64,000 bases of DNA from an uncultured Butyricimonas sp. (GTDB lineage: Bacteria > Bacteroidota > Bacteroidia > Bacteroidales > Marinifilaceae): NCBI GenBank assembly GCA_944321845.1, contig CALUMT010000017.1:1-64000 (forward strand). Direction: 5' to 3'. The translations under genes and the position numbers were made by a program. Positions 1-7,809 of the stretch are shown piece by piece. Position 1 is the first letter of the stretch. Each line of letters starts with the position of its first letter. The notes beneath the pieces were generated by a model that saw nothing but the letters and a program-made list of their open reading frames with translations, made no database searches and was not told the DNA's origin.

Positions 1-192
1 GAAGCGGCTTTCGGAGATGCCTATCTCGTCACGTTCCGCCCAGGCGGTTCCGCTGGCGCGGGTGGATACGGCATCTGAGATTTCGGCGTTAATCACTGCG
101 GCCACGGAATCATCGTTCAGGTTCTCGTTGTCGTTGTTGCAGGCGGCCAGTGTCAGTGCCAGCGCTGCGAGTGCAAAATGTCTTGTTTTCAT
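1..192 (-). CDS. Fimbrillin-family lipoprotein, N-terminal part
   Basis: This is the first 64 residues of a gene that runs off the left edge. It begins with a lipoprotein signal peptide whose lipobox (LAAC) places the lipidated cysteine near residue 18, followed by an acidic Asn/Asp/Glu linker. The stretch VSTRASGTAWAERDEIGIS is the usual N-terminal signature of Bacteroidales Mfa/fimbrillin-like proteins, which are exported as lipoproteins, cleaved at the Arg (here STRAS) and polymerised or displayed on the surface. It lies downstream of the DUF3575 and Mfa2-like genes on the same strand, as expected of a fimbrial operon, although a toxin-antitoxin pair intervenes. Its C-terminal donor strand region is outside the window, so shaft or tip role cannot be decided. 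Confidence 0.8.
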   Translation of the reverse strand, partial: MKTRHFALAALALTLAACNNDNENLNDDSVAAVINAEISDAVSTRASGTAWAERDEIGISESRF

Positions 193-194
193 AT

Positions 195-238
195 CGCTTA
201 TAAGTAATTAAATTGTTAATAGCCTGTTCTTATAAGCG
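195..238. repeat. Inverted repeat just upstream of the fimbrillin start
   Basis: CGCTTATAAG (195-204) and CTTATAAGCG (229-238) are perfect 10-bp inverted copies separated by 24 bp. Each contains the palindrome CTTATAAG. The pair begins 3 bp upstream of the fimbrillin ATG, so it would form a hairpin in the leader RNA or serve as a paired operator. No ribosome-binding site is visible between it and the start. Confidence 0.6.
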
Positions 239-270
239 TTCTTCGAAGGGAGGGGGAAACGGGAGGGAGG

Positions 271-568
271 CTATCTCTTTATCCAGTTTTCAAGCCTGAT
301 GCCCGAGAAATTCTTAAAATCATGGAGGTTTTCTGTTACCATCACCAAGTCGTAAACAATGGCGGTACATCCTATCAGTAGGTCGAAATTGTCATCGGCA
401 GGCGTACCCGCCAGACGCAGGCGCGCTTTCTCCTTATTTCAGCTCGGCCACGGTGATTTCGGAGATACAGCAATTCTCCAGACCCACTTGGTCAATCTTC
501 TTGTCCACATCGTACTTGCCACGCAACAGGAAGATGCAGATGTTTGTGTCGAGCAGATACTTTTTCAT
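271..568 (-). pseudogene. vapC: VapC-type PIN toxin broken by an internal deletion
   Basis: The first 44 codons from the ATG at 568 encode a PIN-domain N-terminus (LLDTN near residue 6, then CCISEITVAELK with the conserved acidic residues) and end at a TAA near position 434. Immediately after, in another frame, comes a PIN C-terminus from EKARLRLAGTPADDNFDLLIG to the normal ending ENWIKR and a TAG at 271. The two halves total 97 residues whereas this VapC family usually has about 130-136, so roughly 35-40 codons of the middle appear deleted with loss of frame. The catalytic Asp/Glu positions survive but in two frames. The start lies 4 bp after the antitoxin stop, the usual VapBC arrangement. 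Confidence 0.85.
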
Positions 569-572
569 ATCG

Positions 573-815
573 TCAGAATGCCGTTATGTCGTCCTTAAAC
601 TTTCTGGATTCTTTGACTTCTGTCGCCAAACGGTCGGCATCCATGCTGTCTTCATCTTTCCAAGCCCCATAGAAGCGGCTGGCAGATACATGGTCTTTCT
701 TATTCTCTTTGCGCATGGAGTTGCTCAACCTTGCAATCAGGTCCAACTTCATTTCGTTGCTCAAGTCTTTCAGCAGGTTCCAATAGCGGTCTGCATTGCT
801 AACCGATAGTTCCAT
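573..815 (-). CDS. VapB-like antitoxin
   Basis: An 80-residue protein encoded directly upstream of the broken VapC. The N-terminal half (MELSVSNADRYWNLLKDL) is helical; the C-terminal half has the pattern FYGAWKD...DADRLATEV..SRKF, which resembles the toxin-wrapping tail of VapB antitoxins (W, then spaced A/L and an SR motif). Start at the ATG at 815, preceded by GGAAGA; an in-frame TTG lies four codons upstream but is less likely. The antitoxin is intact while its toxin is decayed, which is the stable outcome of toxin-antitoxin decay. It may still act as a repressor of its own promoter or neutralise a related toxin elsewhere. Confidence 0.75.
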   Translation of the reverse strand: MELSVSNADRYWNLLKDLSNEMKLDLIARLSNSMRKENKKDHVSASRFYGAWKDEDSMDADRLATEVKESRKFKDDITAF

Positions 816-842
816 ATCATCTTCCAATTAAAATTCCGGAGG

Positions 843-850
843 CGAAGATA
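843..850 (-). promoter_or_regulatory. Putative -7 box for the vapB-vapC remnant
   Basis: The minus strand reads TATCTTCG followed by C, close to the Bacteroidota -7 consensus TAnnTTTG, 28 bp upstream of the antitoxin ATG. No TTG is found at the proper upstream distance, so the call rests on the -7 box alone. Confidence 0.4.
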
Positions 851-950
851 AGAAAAATATCCGAATGACCATCTGGATTCCTCACTTTATTTGGAATTTC
901 CCGTTTCCCAGTCTGTCAAAGAACGCGTAAGCCGAGGGCAGAGTCAAGCT

Positions 951-1787
951 CTACATCCCCGCATCCACATCGCCTCCGTCCACCGGTTCCCAACCGGTGA
1001 TTTCGGCGTTGCCTTCCTCCATGCCGACAGGCGTTTCCAGTGTGCCGGTCACACGGTAGGCGGTGGTCATATCGCCGTTAAAGTCCGCAAGGGCTTCCGT
1101 CAGGTCGACTTCCGTGCGCTGTGTGCGTCCGCCATCGGTAAAGACGATGTCCAGCACCAGCGTCTGCACGGCTCCCATGGTTCCTAACAGGCGGGCGTCG
1201 GCCGTGAGCTTGCTGCCGTCACGGGTGAAGGAGAAGACCGTGGAGGTCGGTTCGCCGATGGTCTGTCCCTTCTCCATGTCAAAAACTCCTGCTATGCCGC
1301 TGAGGGTAGCGGTCACGCTCTGTATCAGTTCGGGGCGTCCCTGCGTCACTTCCAGTTCCAGTTGCAGGTCACGTACACGCTGCTGCGGAACAGGGTTGAC
1401 ACGCAGCGTGTCGTCAGCTGTTACGGTTATCTCCTGACTGACGGTCTTCAGATAGCCCGGCAGGGAAATGACAGAGGTCCCGTCCGTATGGGCATTGACC
1501 CGTGCTGTCCGTCCGTCGAAAGTGAAACCTTCCGCACGGTTATAGATTACCATACTGTGTGTTCTCGGATTGAGCAGGTCGGGATAGGTGAATGGCGAAC
1601 CTGTAATGTCGGCCACCTTCCCGTCCATGTCGAGTACATAGTTATCGTCTGCCGACAGTCCCGTCAGACTGACGGTGACAGCTCCCTTGTCGGGATGCGG
1701 CGTGTCATAAAGCGTGTCCTTCACGCAGGAAGACAGCAGCACGGCGGCTGCCATTCCCATCATATTTATATATTGTCTTGCTTTCAT
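951..1787 (-). CDS. FimB/Mfa2-like (DUF5119-type) fimbrial lipoprotein
   Basis: 278 residues with a lipoprotein signal peptide (lipobox LSSC, Cys near residue 21). The body is beta-rich, with the pattern 'YVLDMDG..ADITG', 'MVIYNRAEGF' and a second half 'LELEVTQG..LIQSVTATLSGIAG' followed by FSF and LLG strands. This matches the two-domain layout of Bacteroidales Mfa2/FimB or DUF5119 proteins, which are anchors or assembly partners of fimbriae at the outer membrane. It lies between the DUF3575 gene and the vapBC remnant plus fimbrillin, all on the minus strand. The family name is from pattern resemblance and could shift between DUF5119 and Mfa2. Confidence 0.65.
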   Translation of the reverse strand: MKARQYINMMGMAAAVLLSSCVKDTLYDTPHPDKGAVTVSLTGLSADDNYVLDMDGKVADITGSPFTYPDLLNPRTHSMVIYNRAEGFTFDGRTARVNAHTDGTSVISLPGYLKTVSQEITVTADDTLRVNPVPQQRVRDLQLELEVTQGRPELIQSVTATLSGIAGVFDMEKGQTIGEPTSTVFSFTRDGSKLTADARLLGTMGAVQTLVLDIVFTDGGRTQRTEVDLTEALADFNGDMTTAYRVTGTLETPVGMEEGNAEITGWEPVDGGDVDAGM

Positions 1788-1857
1788 ATTCGATTATTCT
1801 CCGTTTTTAGAACAACTTACATAAATTGGGCTGCGCCTCGGCATTCTAAAGTAAACT

Positions 1858-2997
1858 TTAATGCGCTCGGCTTGCACCAATTTTCCATACTAATGTCACA
1901 CCGGCGTTGATGGGGCCCCACCAGTCCTTTGTCTCGTTGCCGCGGCGTACACGCACACCGTCAATGACCTCATATTTTTCAAAATCGGCATTCAGGTAGC
2001 CCAGACCGAGGTTGAAATCAAGGTTTAATGCCTTGTTCAGCCGCAGCTGGTAGCCGCCGGTAATGCCGCCGCCAATCAGGTCACCCTGCTTGCCCGTGCC
2101 GGAGAGCTTGTAGTTGAACTCGCCTGCCTTGAACATCGCACCCACATACCAGGCTTTCTTCTCGCCCATGTAGTAACGCACTTCCGGAGCCACTTCCCAG
2201 AGGGCATAGCGGCGGTCTTTGTTGCTCCAGCTCCATGAAGTCCACGAGCCGTTTACGGCGATGCCCACGGACGGGGTGATGCGCCATTCAAGCCCTAAAT
2301 CGGGTGTCAGGGTAGCCCAGCGCAGCAGGTTCGCCCGGGCGGCGAAATGATAATCGGCCGGAGCTTCTGTTCCCGACGGGCGAGCGGCCGATATTCCTCG
2401 CTGTCCCGTTTGCCCTGCCGCCCGCTCCCGGGCCGCTCTTTCGGCCTCGGCCCTCGCGGCGGCTTGACGGGCTTCTTCCGCTTCGCGCTGTTCCTTGGCC
2501 AGCCGTTCCCGTTCGGCACGCTTCTCGACTTCCTCGCGCTCGATTTCGGCCTTTCGCCGAGCCTCCGCTTCCGCATCCGTTACGGCAACTTCTTTAGCTG
2601 GAACCCTCAGCCGCACGGTCACGTGATCACCCGCTGTCGCGTGATTGCGGGTGACGAAACAGGCCTCCTTTAGCCCGGCACGGACAATCAGCTCCGACTT
2701 CACCCGGTTGGAACGCGTCCTCGCCGTGTCGAGATTCTCGGCTTCGCTGCCCAGGGAATTACAATAACCGTCCACGTGCAGCGGCAGTCTGCCGTCAAGA
2801 ATATCTGCCTTGTGGCTCTCGATACACTCCAACAGGCGGCTCAATTCCGTGTCATTACCACCCCACGGCACGTAAAACATCCCCTCCCGCGGCACGAAAC
2901 GGAAGGTGTAGACCGTGTCCGCCTGCTGCCGGGCCATCGCCGGGAGCAACAGCACCAACAACAAGGCTGTAAAAAGGCATTTTCTCGTTTTTGTCAT
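1858..2997 (-). CDS. DUF3575 protein with OmpA-like N-terminal domain (fimbrial cluster)
   Basis: 379 residues with a signal peptide (hydrophobic core residues 9-20). Residues about 30-135 resemble an OmpA-type domain (DGYCNSLGSEAENLDTARTRSNRVKSEL). A highly charged, coiled-coil-like Ala/Glu/Arg-rich segment follows (about 140-200). From about 215 to the end is a beta-barrel-like DUF3575 domain starting FAARANLLRWATLTPDLGLEWR and ending with an aromatic strand. DUF3575 genes commonly open Bacteroidales fimbrial operons, so it is probably an outer-membrane or periplasmic assembly component. It is the first gene of the minus-strand cluster. The region is visibly GC-richer than the housekeeping genes to its right. 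Confidence 0.7.
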   Translation of the reverse strand: MTKTRKCLFTALLLVLLLPAMARQQADTVYTFRFVPREGMFYVPWGGNDTELSRLLECIESHKADILDGRLPLHVDGYCNSLGSEAENLDTARTRSNRVKSELIVRAGLKEACFVTRNHATAGDHVTVRLRVPAKEVAVTDAEAEARRKAEIEREEVEKRAERERLAKEQREAEEARQAAARAEAERAARERAAGQTGQRGISAARPSGTEAPADYHFAARANLLRWATLTPDLGLEWRITPSVGIAVNGSWTSWSWSNKDRRYALWEVAPEVRYYMGEKKAWYVGAMFKAGEFNYKLSGTGKQGDLIGGGITGGYQLRLNKALNLDFNLGLGYLNADFEKYEVIDGVRVRRGNETKDWWGPINAGVTLVWKIGASRAH

Positions 2998-3181
2998 ATC
3001 ACCATCATTTATTGATTATTTTCCAATTTCCCCATCCGCGGCGACACACCACCCCACCCCCGAACATACCACATCCCTTTCCGGTTGCCCCACCCGTTCC
3101 CCGCGGCAGGACAAGCGCATCACGTGTATTTTCACGGCCCCATCTCCCATCATAGACAGCTAACGTTCATCATTTCAAGGA

Positions 3182-3189
3182 CAAATATA
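3182..3189 (-). promoter_or_regulatory. Putative -7 box of the fimbrial operon promoter
   Basis: The minus strand reads TATATTTG, a full match to TAnnTTTG, followed by T. It would give a leader of about 180 nt before the DUF3575 start at 2997. No clear -33 TTG is present, and a small inverted repeat (TTCCC/GGGAA) sits in that position, so activation by a bound regulator is possible. Confidence 0.5.
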
Positions 3190-3284
3190 GTGAAAATATT
3201 CCCACCGGGAATGCTCCCTCCCAAATTATTAATCGGAATCATAGCTCTCTCTTCCCTGGCATATTATCCGCGAACAGGGGGATA

Positions 3285-3479
3285 ACTTATCTTAATTTCT
3301 GATAAATCAATGATCAATTCCTGATTACTTCCTGTAAAAACGCTATAATAACGCTATTGAAACGCTATATGTAAGCTATATATAATAGCGTTATTATAGG
3401 GTATATATTGTGTACATAAAACTTTATCAGAGGAAGTGATCTATAATTAATCAGAAAAAGTTCATAAAATGAGATAAGT
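3285..3479. repeat. Nested imperfect palindrome with helically phased 8-mers
   Basis: Four pairs of inverted arms are roughly centred on 3371-3382: 3285-3292 with 3472-3479 (8 bp), 3296-3303 with 3450-3457 (8 bp), 3323-3333 with 3431-3441 (10 of 11), and 3343-3358 with 3384-3399 (16 of 16, loop 25). The direct repeat AACGCTAT starts at 3339, 3350 and 3361, exactly 11 bp apart, and AAGCTAT follows at 3373. Spacing of one helical turn suggests cooperative protein binding. No gene product is encoded. Confidence 0.7.
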
Positions 3480-3576
3480 AAGCCCTAGTTTTGCCCTATG
3501 TAAGCTTATGGAAGGCTTAGAAAAGAGATTGTTTTCGGCCAGGATACCGGAAGGACGTCCCCGCCAGGAGCTGGAA

Positions 3577-3612
3577 TAAAAAGAGGGCAACCCAGAAACC
3601 TGCGTTGCCCTC
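3577..3612 (-). terminator. Rho-independent terminator of the POT-like transporter
   Basis: GAGGGCAAC (3583-3591) pairs with GTTGCCCTC (3604-3612) around a 12-nt loop; on the minus strand the stem is followed by TTTTTATT. It lies 34 bp past the transporter stop. Confidence 0.9.
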
Positions 3613-3645
3613 CACGGATAATCCCCGAGAAATCCACCGGGGATG

Positions 3646-5034
3646 CTATCCTAATTGTTCGTGCTTATCCAAACGTTTCACGACCTGCCCGTAAATAATC
3701 AGCGCGACCGCGGAAATCAAGGCAATCGCGGCGAAATAATACCAGATGTAGTGGGCATTCGCGGATGCCGCCATCCAATCCGCCTCGTTAGCGAACAGCG
3801 CCCTGTCCGGGCAATATTTGCTGAGCAGGTAACCGGAAAGTCCGAACCCGAATATGGAGGACAGGAACGAATGCAGATGACTGAATCCGAGATACATTCC
3901 CTCTTCTCCCTTGGGTGCCTGAAGCGAGAAATATTCCAGGAAACGGGGAGAAATGAACACTTCCGCCAAGCCCTGGAACACGATTCCCACGATCATCATG
4001 AACGCCACCGGATGAAGTCCCAGGATTTCCCCCGAGCCCAGCATATTCCCCGAGGCCATGCACAAGGCGGAAACCGGCATGATAAACATTCCTATTGTCA
4101 TGGAGAGCAGGGCCGACTTCTTTCTCATCAACTGCGTGATGAGGTTAACCGTCAACACGACCACCAGGGGATTGACATTGGCATACCACCCGATGGCACT
4201 TCCCTCGCCCGCCAAACGGGTCACGTACTTCGGCATGGTGGCGTACAACTGATGCTGCACCATCCAGAATCCCGTGATAATCAAAATCAGGACAATCAAT
4301 CGCCCATTCGTGCACACCTTAACCAGCGCCTTCCATATCTGGCCGAAGGTCTTTCCTTCCCCGGCATGCTTGTCACTCTTGTATAAAAGATAAATCGCAA
4401 TCAATGCCAGGAAGGTCATCGCCGCGGAGAAATAATTCAGCACAATCATTCCCTCGTGTCCCATGGAATCACGCAAGGGAGTCACCAACACCTTCCCCGA
4501 GAAGGCCCCGATGTTCACCATCCCGTAGAAAATGGCGAATCCCCGGGCCCGGTTGCTCTCGTCCGTCTCTTTGGCGACGGTTCCCGAAATCACGCTCTTT
4601 ATAAAGGACCCCCCGACCACGATCAATACCATAATCGGGATAATCCCGTAACGGTAGCCACTTTCCCGCAAACCGGTAAACCGCGTTTCGAAACCGTACT
4701 CCACCAGCCCCGTCGATTCCAGGAAATTAGGGAACAGCCCCAATCCCAGGTATCCTAACGTCAGCAGCGCGAAAGCCAACAGCATCGACTTGCGGAAACC
4801 GATCTTATCCGCCAGTGCCCCGGAAAATGTCGGCAGGAAATAAAGACAGGCTGAAAATATCCCGGCAATCGTGGCCGCCTGAATATCCGTAAATCCAAGC
4901 ACATTACTCAAGTACAACGTTATCACCACGAACACCCCGTAGTACGCCGCACGTTCCAATAACTCAACCGTGTTGGCCACCCAAAAGGCTCTTGTAAACT
5001 TTGATTTTGTCTTTTTTACAGTAGTCACACTCAT
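3646..5034 (-). CDS. POT/PTR2-like major facilitator transporter
   Basis: 462 residues from the preferred start MSVTTVKKTKSK (ATG at 5034); an upstream in-frame start would add 36 residues of unlikely leader. The protein is almost entirely hydrophobic with about 12-14 membrane spans. The first helix carries ELLERAAYYG, which resembles the ExxER..YYG motif of proton-dependent oligopeptide transporters, and DKIGFRKSML is the MFS loop 2-3 motif. Related Bacteroidota proteins are usually annotated as MFS or di/tripeptide permeases. The likely role is proton-coupled uptake of small peptides or a similar solute at the inner membrane. It is transcribed divergently from cysS and ends in its own terminator. 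Confidence 0.75.
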   Translation of the reverse strand: MSVTTVKKTKSKFTRAFWVANTVELLERAAYYGVFVVITLYLSNVLGFTDIQAATIAGIFSACLYFLPTFSGALADKIGFRKSMLLAFALLTLGYLGLGLFPNFLESTGLVEYGFETRFTGLRESGYRYGIIPIMVLIVVGGSFIKSVISGTVAKETDESNRARGFAIFYGMVNIGAFSGKVLVTPLRDSMGHEGMIVLNYFSAAMTFLALIAIYLLYKSDKHAGEGKTFGQIWKALVKVCTNGRLIVLILIITGFWMVQHQLYATMPKYVTRLAGEGSAIGWYANVNPLVVVLTVNLITQLMRKKSALLSMTIGMFIMPVSALCMASGNMLGSGEILGLHPVAFMMIVGIVFQGLAEVFISPRFLEYFSLQAPKGEEGMYLGFSHLHSFLSSIFGFGLSGYLLSKYCPDRALFANEADWMAASANAHYIWYYFAAIALISAVALIIYGQVVKRLDKHEQLG

Positions 5035-5066
5035 ATACAAAATAATTAAAAAAATTAAACACCCGG

Positions 5067-5074
5067 CAAAAATA
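5067..5074 (-). promoter_or_regulatory. Putative -7 box of the POT-like transporter
   Basis: The minus strand reads TATTTTTG then C, matching TAnnTTTG, 33 bp before the chosen ATG at 5034. It would leave the upstream alternative starts outside the transcript, which supports the shorter protein. No good -33 element is seen. Confidence 0.45.
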
Positions 5075-5166
5075 AAATTTTCCTTCAAAAATCCCCTTCC
5101 TACCGGGAAGAAACCGATAAAAACGATTTCCATTTTTAACACCCTGCTTTTTCCGGAATATTTTTC

Positions 5167-5174
5167 TACTTTTG
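5167..5174 (+). promoter_or_regulatory. cysS promoter -7 box
   Basis: TACTTTTG followed by T matches TAnnTTTG and lies 25 bp before the cysS ATG. The position expected for the -33 element holds CTG rather than TTG. Confidence 0.55.
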
Positions 5175-5199
5175 TAGAAAATATAAAAATTGAACTGCC

Positions 5200-6672
5200 A
5201 TGGAGAATAAACTGACCATATACAATACGCTGAGTCGTAAAAAAGAAGTGTTCGAACCGCTGAACCCGCCATTCGTGGGATTATACGTGTGCGGTCCGAC
5301 CGTGTACGGGGATGCTCACCTGGGACACGCCCGACCGGCCATCACGTTTGACCTGCTGTTCCGCTACCTGCAACACCTGGGGTACAAGGTACGGTACGTG
5401 CGGAACATCACGGACGTGGGGCACCTCGTGAACGACGCGGATGACGGGGAGGACAAGATCGCCCGGAAAGCAAAGCTGGAGCAGCTGGAGCCCATGGAAA
5501 TCGTGCAGCTGTACACGAACCGCTACCATAAAAACATGGAGCAGCTGAACACCATTCCCCCCAGCATCGAACCGCACGCTTCCGGACATATCATCGAGCA
5601 ACAGGAGTTGATCAAACGTATCCTCCAGAACGGTTTCGCCTACGAAAGCGAAGGGAATATCTATTTCGACGTGGAACGATACAACCAGAAATATCATTAC
5701 GGGAAACTCTCCGGACGTAAGATTGACGAACTTTTCGCCAATACCCGCCAATTGGACGGACAACAGGAGAAACGCAATCCCCTGGATTTCGCCTTGTGGA
5801 AAAAGGCTTCCCCGGAACACATCATGCGCTGGCCCTCGCCCTGGGGTGACGGATTCCCCGGATGGCACCTGGAATGCTCCTGCATGAGCCAGAAATACCT
5901 GGGAGACGTGTTCGACATTCACGGGGGAGGATTGGACCTGCAATTCCCGCATCACGAATGCGAGATAGCGCAAAGCACCGCGGCCTATGGTCATGATGCC
6001 GTACGCTACTGGATGCACAACAACATGGTAACCATCAACGGTCAGAAAATGGGTAAGTCGCTGGGGAATTTCATTACCCTTGACCAATTGTTCTCCGGGC
6101 AGAACGACGTACTGGAACAGGCCTATTCCCCGATGACGGTGCGCTTCTTCATTCTCCAGGCCCATTACCGCAGCCCGCTGGACTTCTCGAACGAGGCCCT
6201 GAAGGCAGCGCAGAAAGGATACGAACGCCTGATGGCAGCCGTAAAACAACTGGACAAGCTACACGCCACGACTGAAAACACGGTGGACATTGACACGTTA
6301 AAGAATAATTGCTACGAGGCCCTCAACGACGATTTGAACACGCCTATCCTGATCTCCCACCTGTTCGAGGGAGTTCGCCTGATCAATTCCATCAGCGCCG
6401 GGAACGAGAAAATCAACGCGGAGAATCTCGAAAAATTGAAAACCCTGTTCCACGACTGTGTTTTCGACATACTGGGACTACAAGGCGAGGAGGATTCCAG
6501 CGCCAGCAATCAAGCCTTGGGCAAGGTGATCGATGCCATGATGAACGTCCGCAAAGCGGCCCGGGCCAACAAGGATTGGGCAACTTCAGACCGCATCCGG
6601 GATGAATTGAAAAATGCAGGTATTCAGATTAAAGACACGAAAGAAGGATACGAATGGAGTTTAGAGAATTAA
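5200..6672 (+). CDS. cysS: Cysteine--tRNA ligase
   Basis: 490 residues, the normal length for class I Cys[19 protein letters not shown] contains the zinc-ligand Cys31 and the HIGH-type motif at about 40-43; WHLECSCMS and HHECEIAQS carry further zinc ligands; KMGKS near residue 283 is the KMSKS loop. It charges tRNA-Cys with cysteine in the cytoplasm. The stop codon TAA overlaps the start of the next gene as TAATG, so translation is probably coupled to the cyclotransferase gene. Its own promoter lies 25 bp upstream and the divergent neighbour is the POT-like transporter. Confidence 0.97.
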   Translation: MENKLTIYNTLSRKKEVFEPLNPPFVGLYVCGPTVYGDAHLGHARPAITFDLLFRYLQHLGYKVRYVRNITDVGHLVNDADDGEDKIARKAKLEQLEPMEIVQLYTNRYHKNMEQLNTIPPSIEPHASGHIIEQQELIKRILQNGFAYESEGNIYFDVERYNQKYHYGKLSGRKIDELFANTRQLDGQQEKRNPLDFALWKKASPEHIMRWPSPWGDGFPGWHLECSCMSQKYLGDVFDIHGGGLDLQFPHHECEIAQSTAAYGHDAVRYWMHNNMVTINGQKMGKSLGNFITLDQLFSGQNDVLEQAYSPMTVRFFILQAHYRSPLDFSNEALKAAQKGYERLMAAVKQLDKLHATTENTVDIDTLKNNCYEALNDDLNTPILISHLFEGVRLINSISAGNEKINAENLEKLKTLFHDCVFDILGLQGEEDSSASNQALGKVIDAMMNVRKAARANKDWATSDRIRDELKNAGIQIKDTKEGYEWSLEN

Positions 6673-7805
6673 TGACACGAATGAAAGCTTTCCGCTTTCA
6701 TTCCATCATACTTGTCCTCTCTTTGTTATGTTTCGCCTGCGAGGAACACAAGAAGAACGGGCAGGAGAATGCAGGCGAGAGCACCGGGAGCGCTCCCACG
6801 AAGGAAACGTCCAGATACGTGAAAAGCGTACAATTCGTGTACCCCATGAAAAACGACACTTGCCGTTACAACGAGGAGGTCAAGATAATGTACGCCAACA
6901 ACAAACGCTATCCCGTGGATTCCGCTATCGTGTATCTTAACCAGAAACCGATTCAGACCCTCGACAGTACCGAGCGGGAATTCTCGTTCAGGATTCCCGC
7001 CACCCGATGCGGGAAAAACAGCCTGAAAGTAATCGCCTTCCACCCGAACAACAAACAGGGGGTAGCGACCCAAACCTTCGTTATCCAACCGGACAAGGCT
7101 CCCCAACGGCTGCAGTACGATATCATCAAGACCTACCACCACGCCCCGGACGCCTCGACGCAAGGGTTGGTCTATCACGACGGCTATATATACGAGGGAA
7201 CGGGTCTGTACGGGCAATCCACGTTGCGGAAAATCAATCTGGAGCAAAACAAGACCTTGTCCGTCCTAAGCCTCGAAAGCCAGTACTTCGGGGAAGGAAT
7301 CGCCATTTACAAGGATAAGATATACCAGTTGACATGGACTTCCCGCAAGGGATTCGTGTACGATATCAACACGTTTTCACAAGAAACCACCTTCGACTAC
7401 AATACCCAGGGGTGGGGACTCACCACCATTGAGGATTCTCTCGTGATGAGTGACGGCAGCCACAAGTTATTCTACCTTGATCCCCGTTCCTTCAGCGTAC
7501 TTAAAACCGTTGAAGTATTCGATCACAACGGTCCCGTCAATAATTTAAACGAACTTGAATACATCAACGGGAAAATCTGGGCCAATGTATGGCTCACGGA
7601 CCGGATCGTGGTCATCGACCCTCAAACGGGACTCGTGACGGAAGAGCTTGTCCTGCCCAATCTACTCACTCCCGCGGAAAAAGCCAAATTGAATTCCGAT
7701 GACGACGTGCTGAATGGCATTGCCTACAACCGGGAAAAAGGAACCATATACCTGACCGGGAAACATTGGCCGAAATTGTTCGAGATAAAAATAAAAACAA
7801 AATAA
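6672..7805 (+). CDS. Glutaminyl-peptide cyclotransferase (glutamine cyclotransferase family), lipoprotein
   Basis: 377 residues starting at the ATG that overlaps the cysS stop (MTRMKAFR); the ATG at 6681 is an alternative. A lipoprotein signal ends in the lipobox CFAC. Residues about 45-140 form an Ig-like beta domain. From about 150 on is a five-bladed propeller of the plant/bacterial glutamine cyclotransferase family: HHAPDASTQGLVYHDGYIYEGTGLYGQSTLRKI, then WGLTTIEDSLVMSDGS and NLNELEYINGKIWANVW. The family converts N-terminal Gln of peptides to pyroglutamate. The lipid anchor places it in the periplasm or outer membrane. It sits in a cysS-cyclotransferase-ung cluster with no obvious functional link. 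Confidence 0.9.
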   Translation: MTRMKAFRFHSIILVLSLLCFACEEHKKNGQENAGESTGSAPTKETSRYVKSVQFVYPMKNDTCRYNEEVKIMYANNKRYPVDSAIVYLNQKPIQTLDSTEREFSFRIPATRCGKNSLKVIAFHPNNKQGVATQTFVIQPDKAPQRLQYDIIKTYHHAPDASTQGLVYHDGYIYEGTGLYGQSTLRKINLEQNKTLSVLSLESQYFGEGIAIYKDKIYQLTWTSRKGFVYDINTFSQETTFDYNTQGWGLTTIEDSLVMSDGSHKLFYLDPRSFSVLKTVEVFDHNGPVNNLNELEYINGKIWANVWLTDRIVVIDPQTGLVTEELVLPNLLTPAEKAKLNSDDDVLNGIAYNREKGTIYLTGKHWPKLFEIKIKTK

Positions 7806-7809
7806 GACT

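Larger units (their letters stand above)
2998..3576. other. Intergenic region upstream of the fimbrial cluster
   Basis: No gene is supported here. The part near the fimbrial gene (about 3000-3170) is C-rich and contains only short unlikely frames. The right part (about 3280-3480) is very AT-rich and is occupied by the nested palindrome described separately. TTCCC and GGGAA form a small inverted repeat at about 3199-3211, just upstream of the predicted -7 box. Confidence 0.6.

Noticed and set aside
3343-3399. The 16-bp inverted repeat considered as a second invertible promoter
   Set aside because: The arms are only 25 bp apart, lack ARACGTWCGT and enclose no TAnnTTTG promoter.
5281-6249. A 322-codon open frame antisense to cysS
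   Set aside because: It mirrors the codon pattern of cysS, and the product is of biased composition with no recognisable motif.
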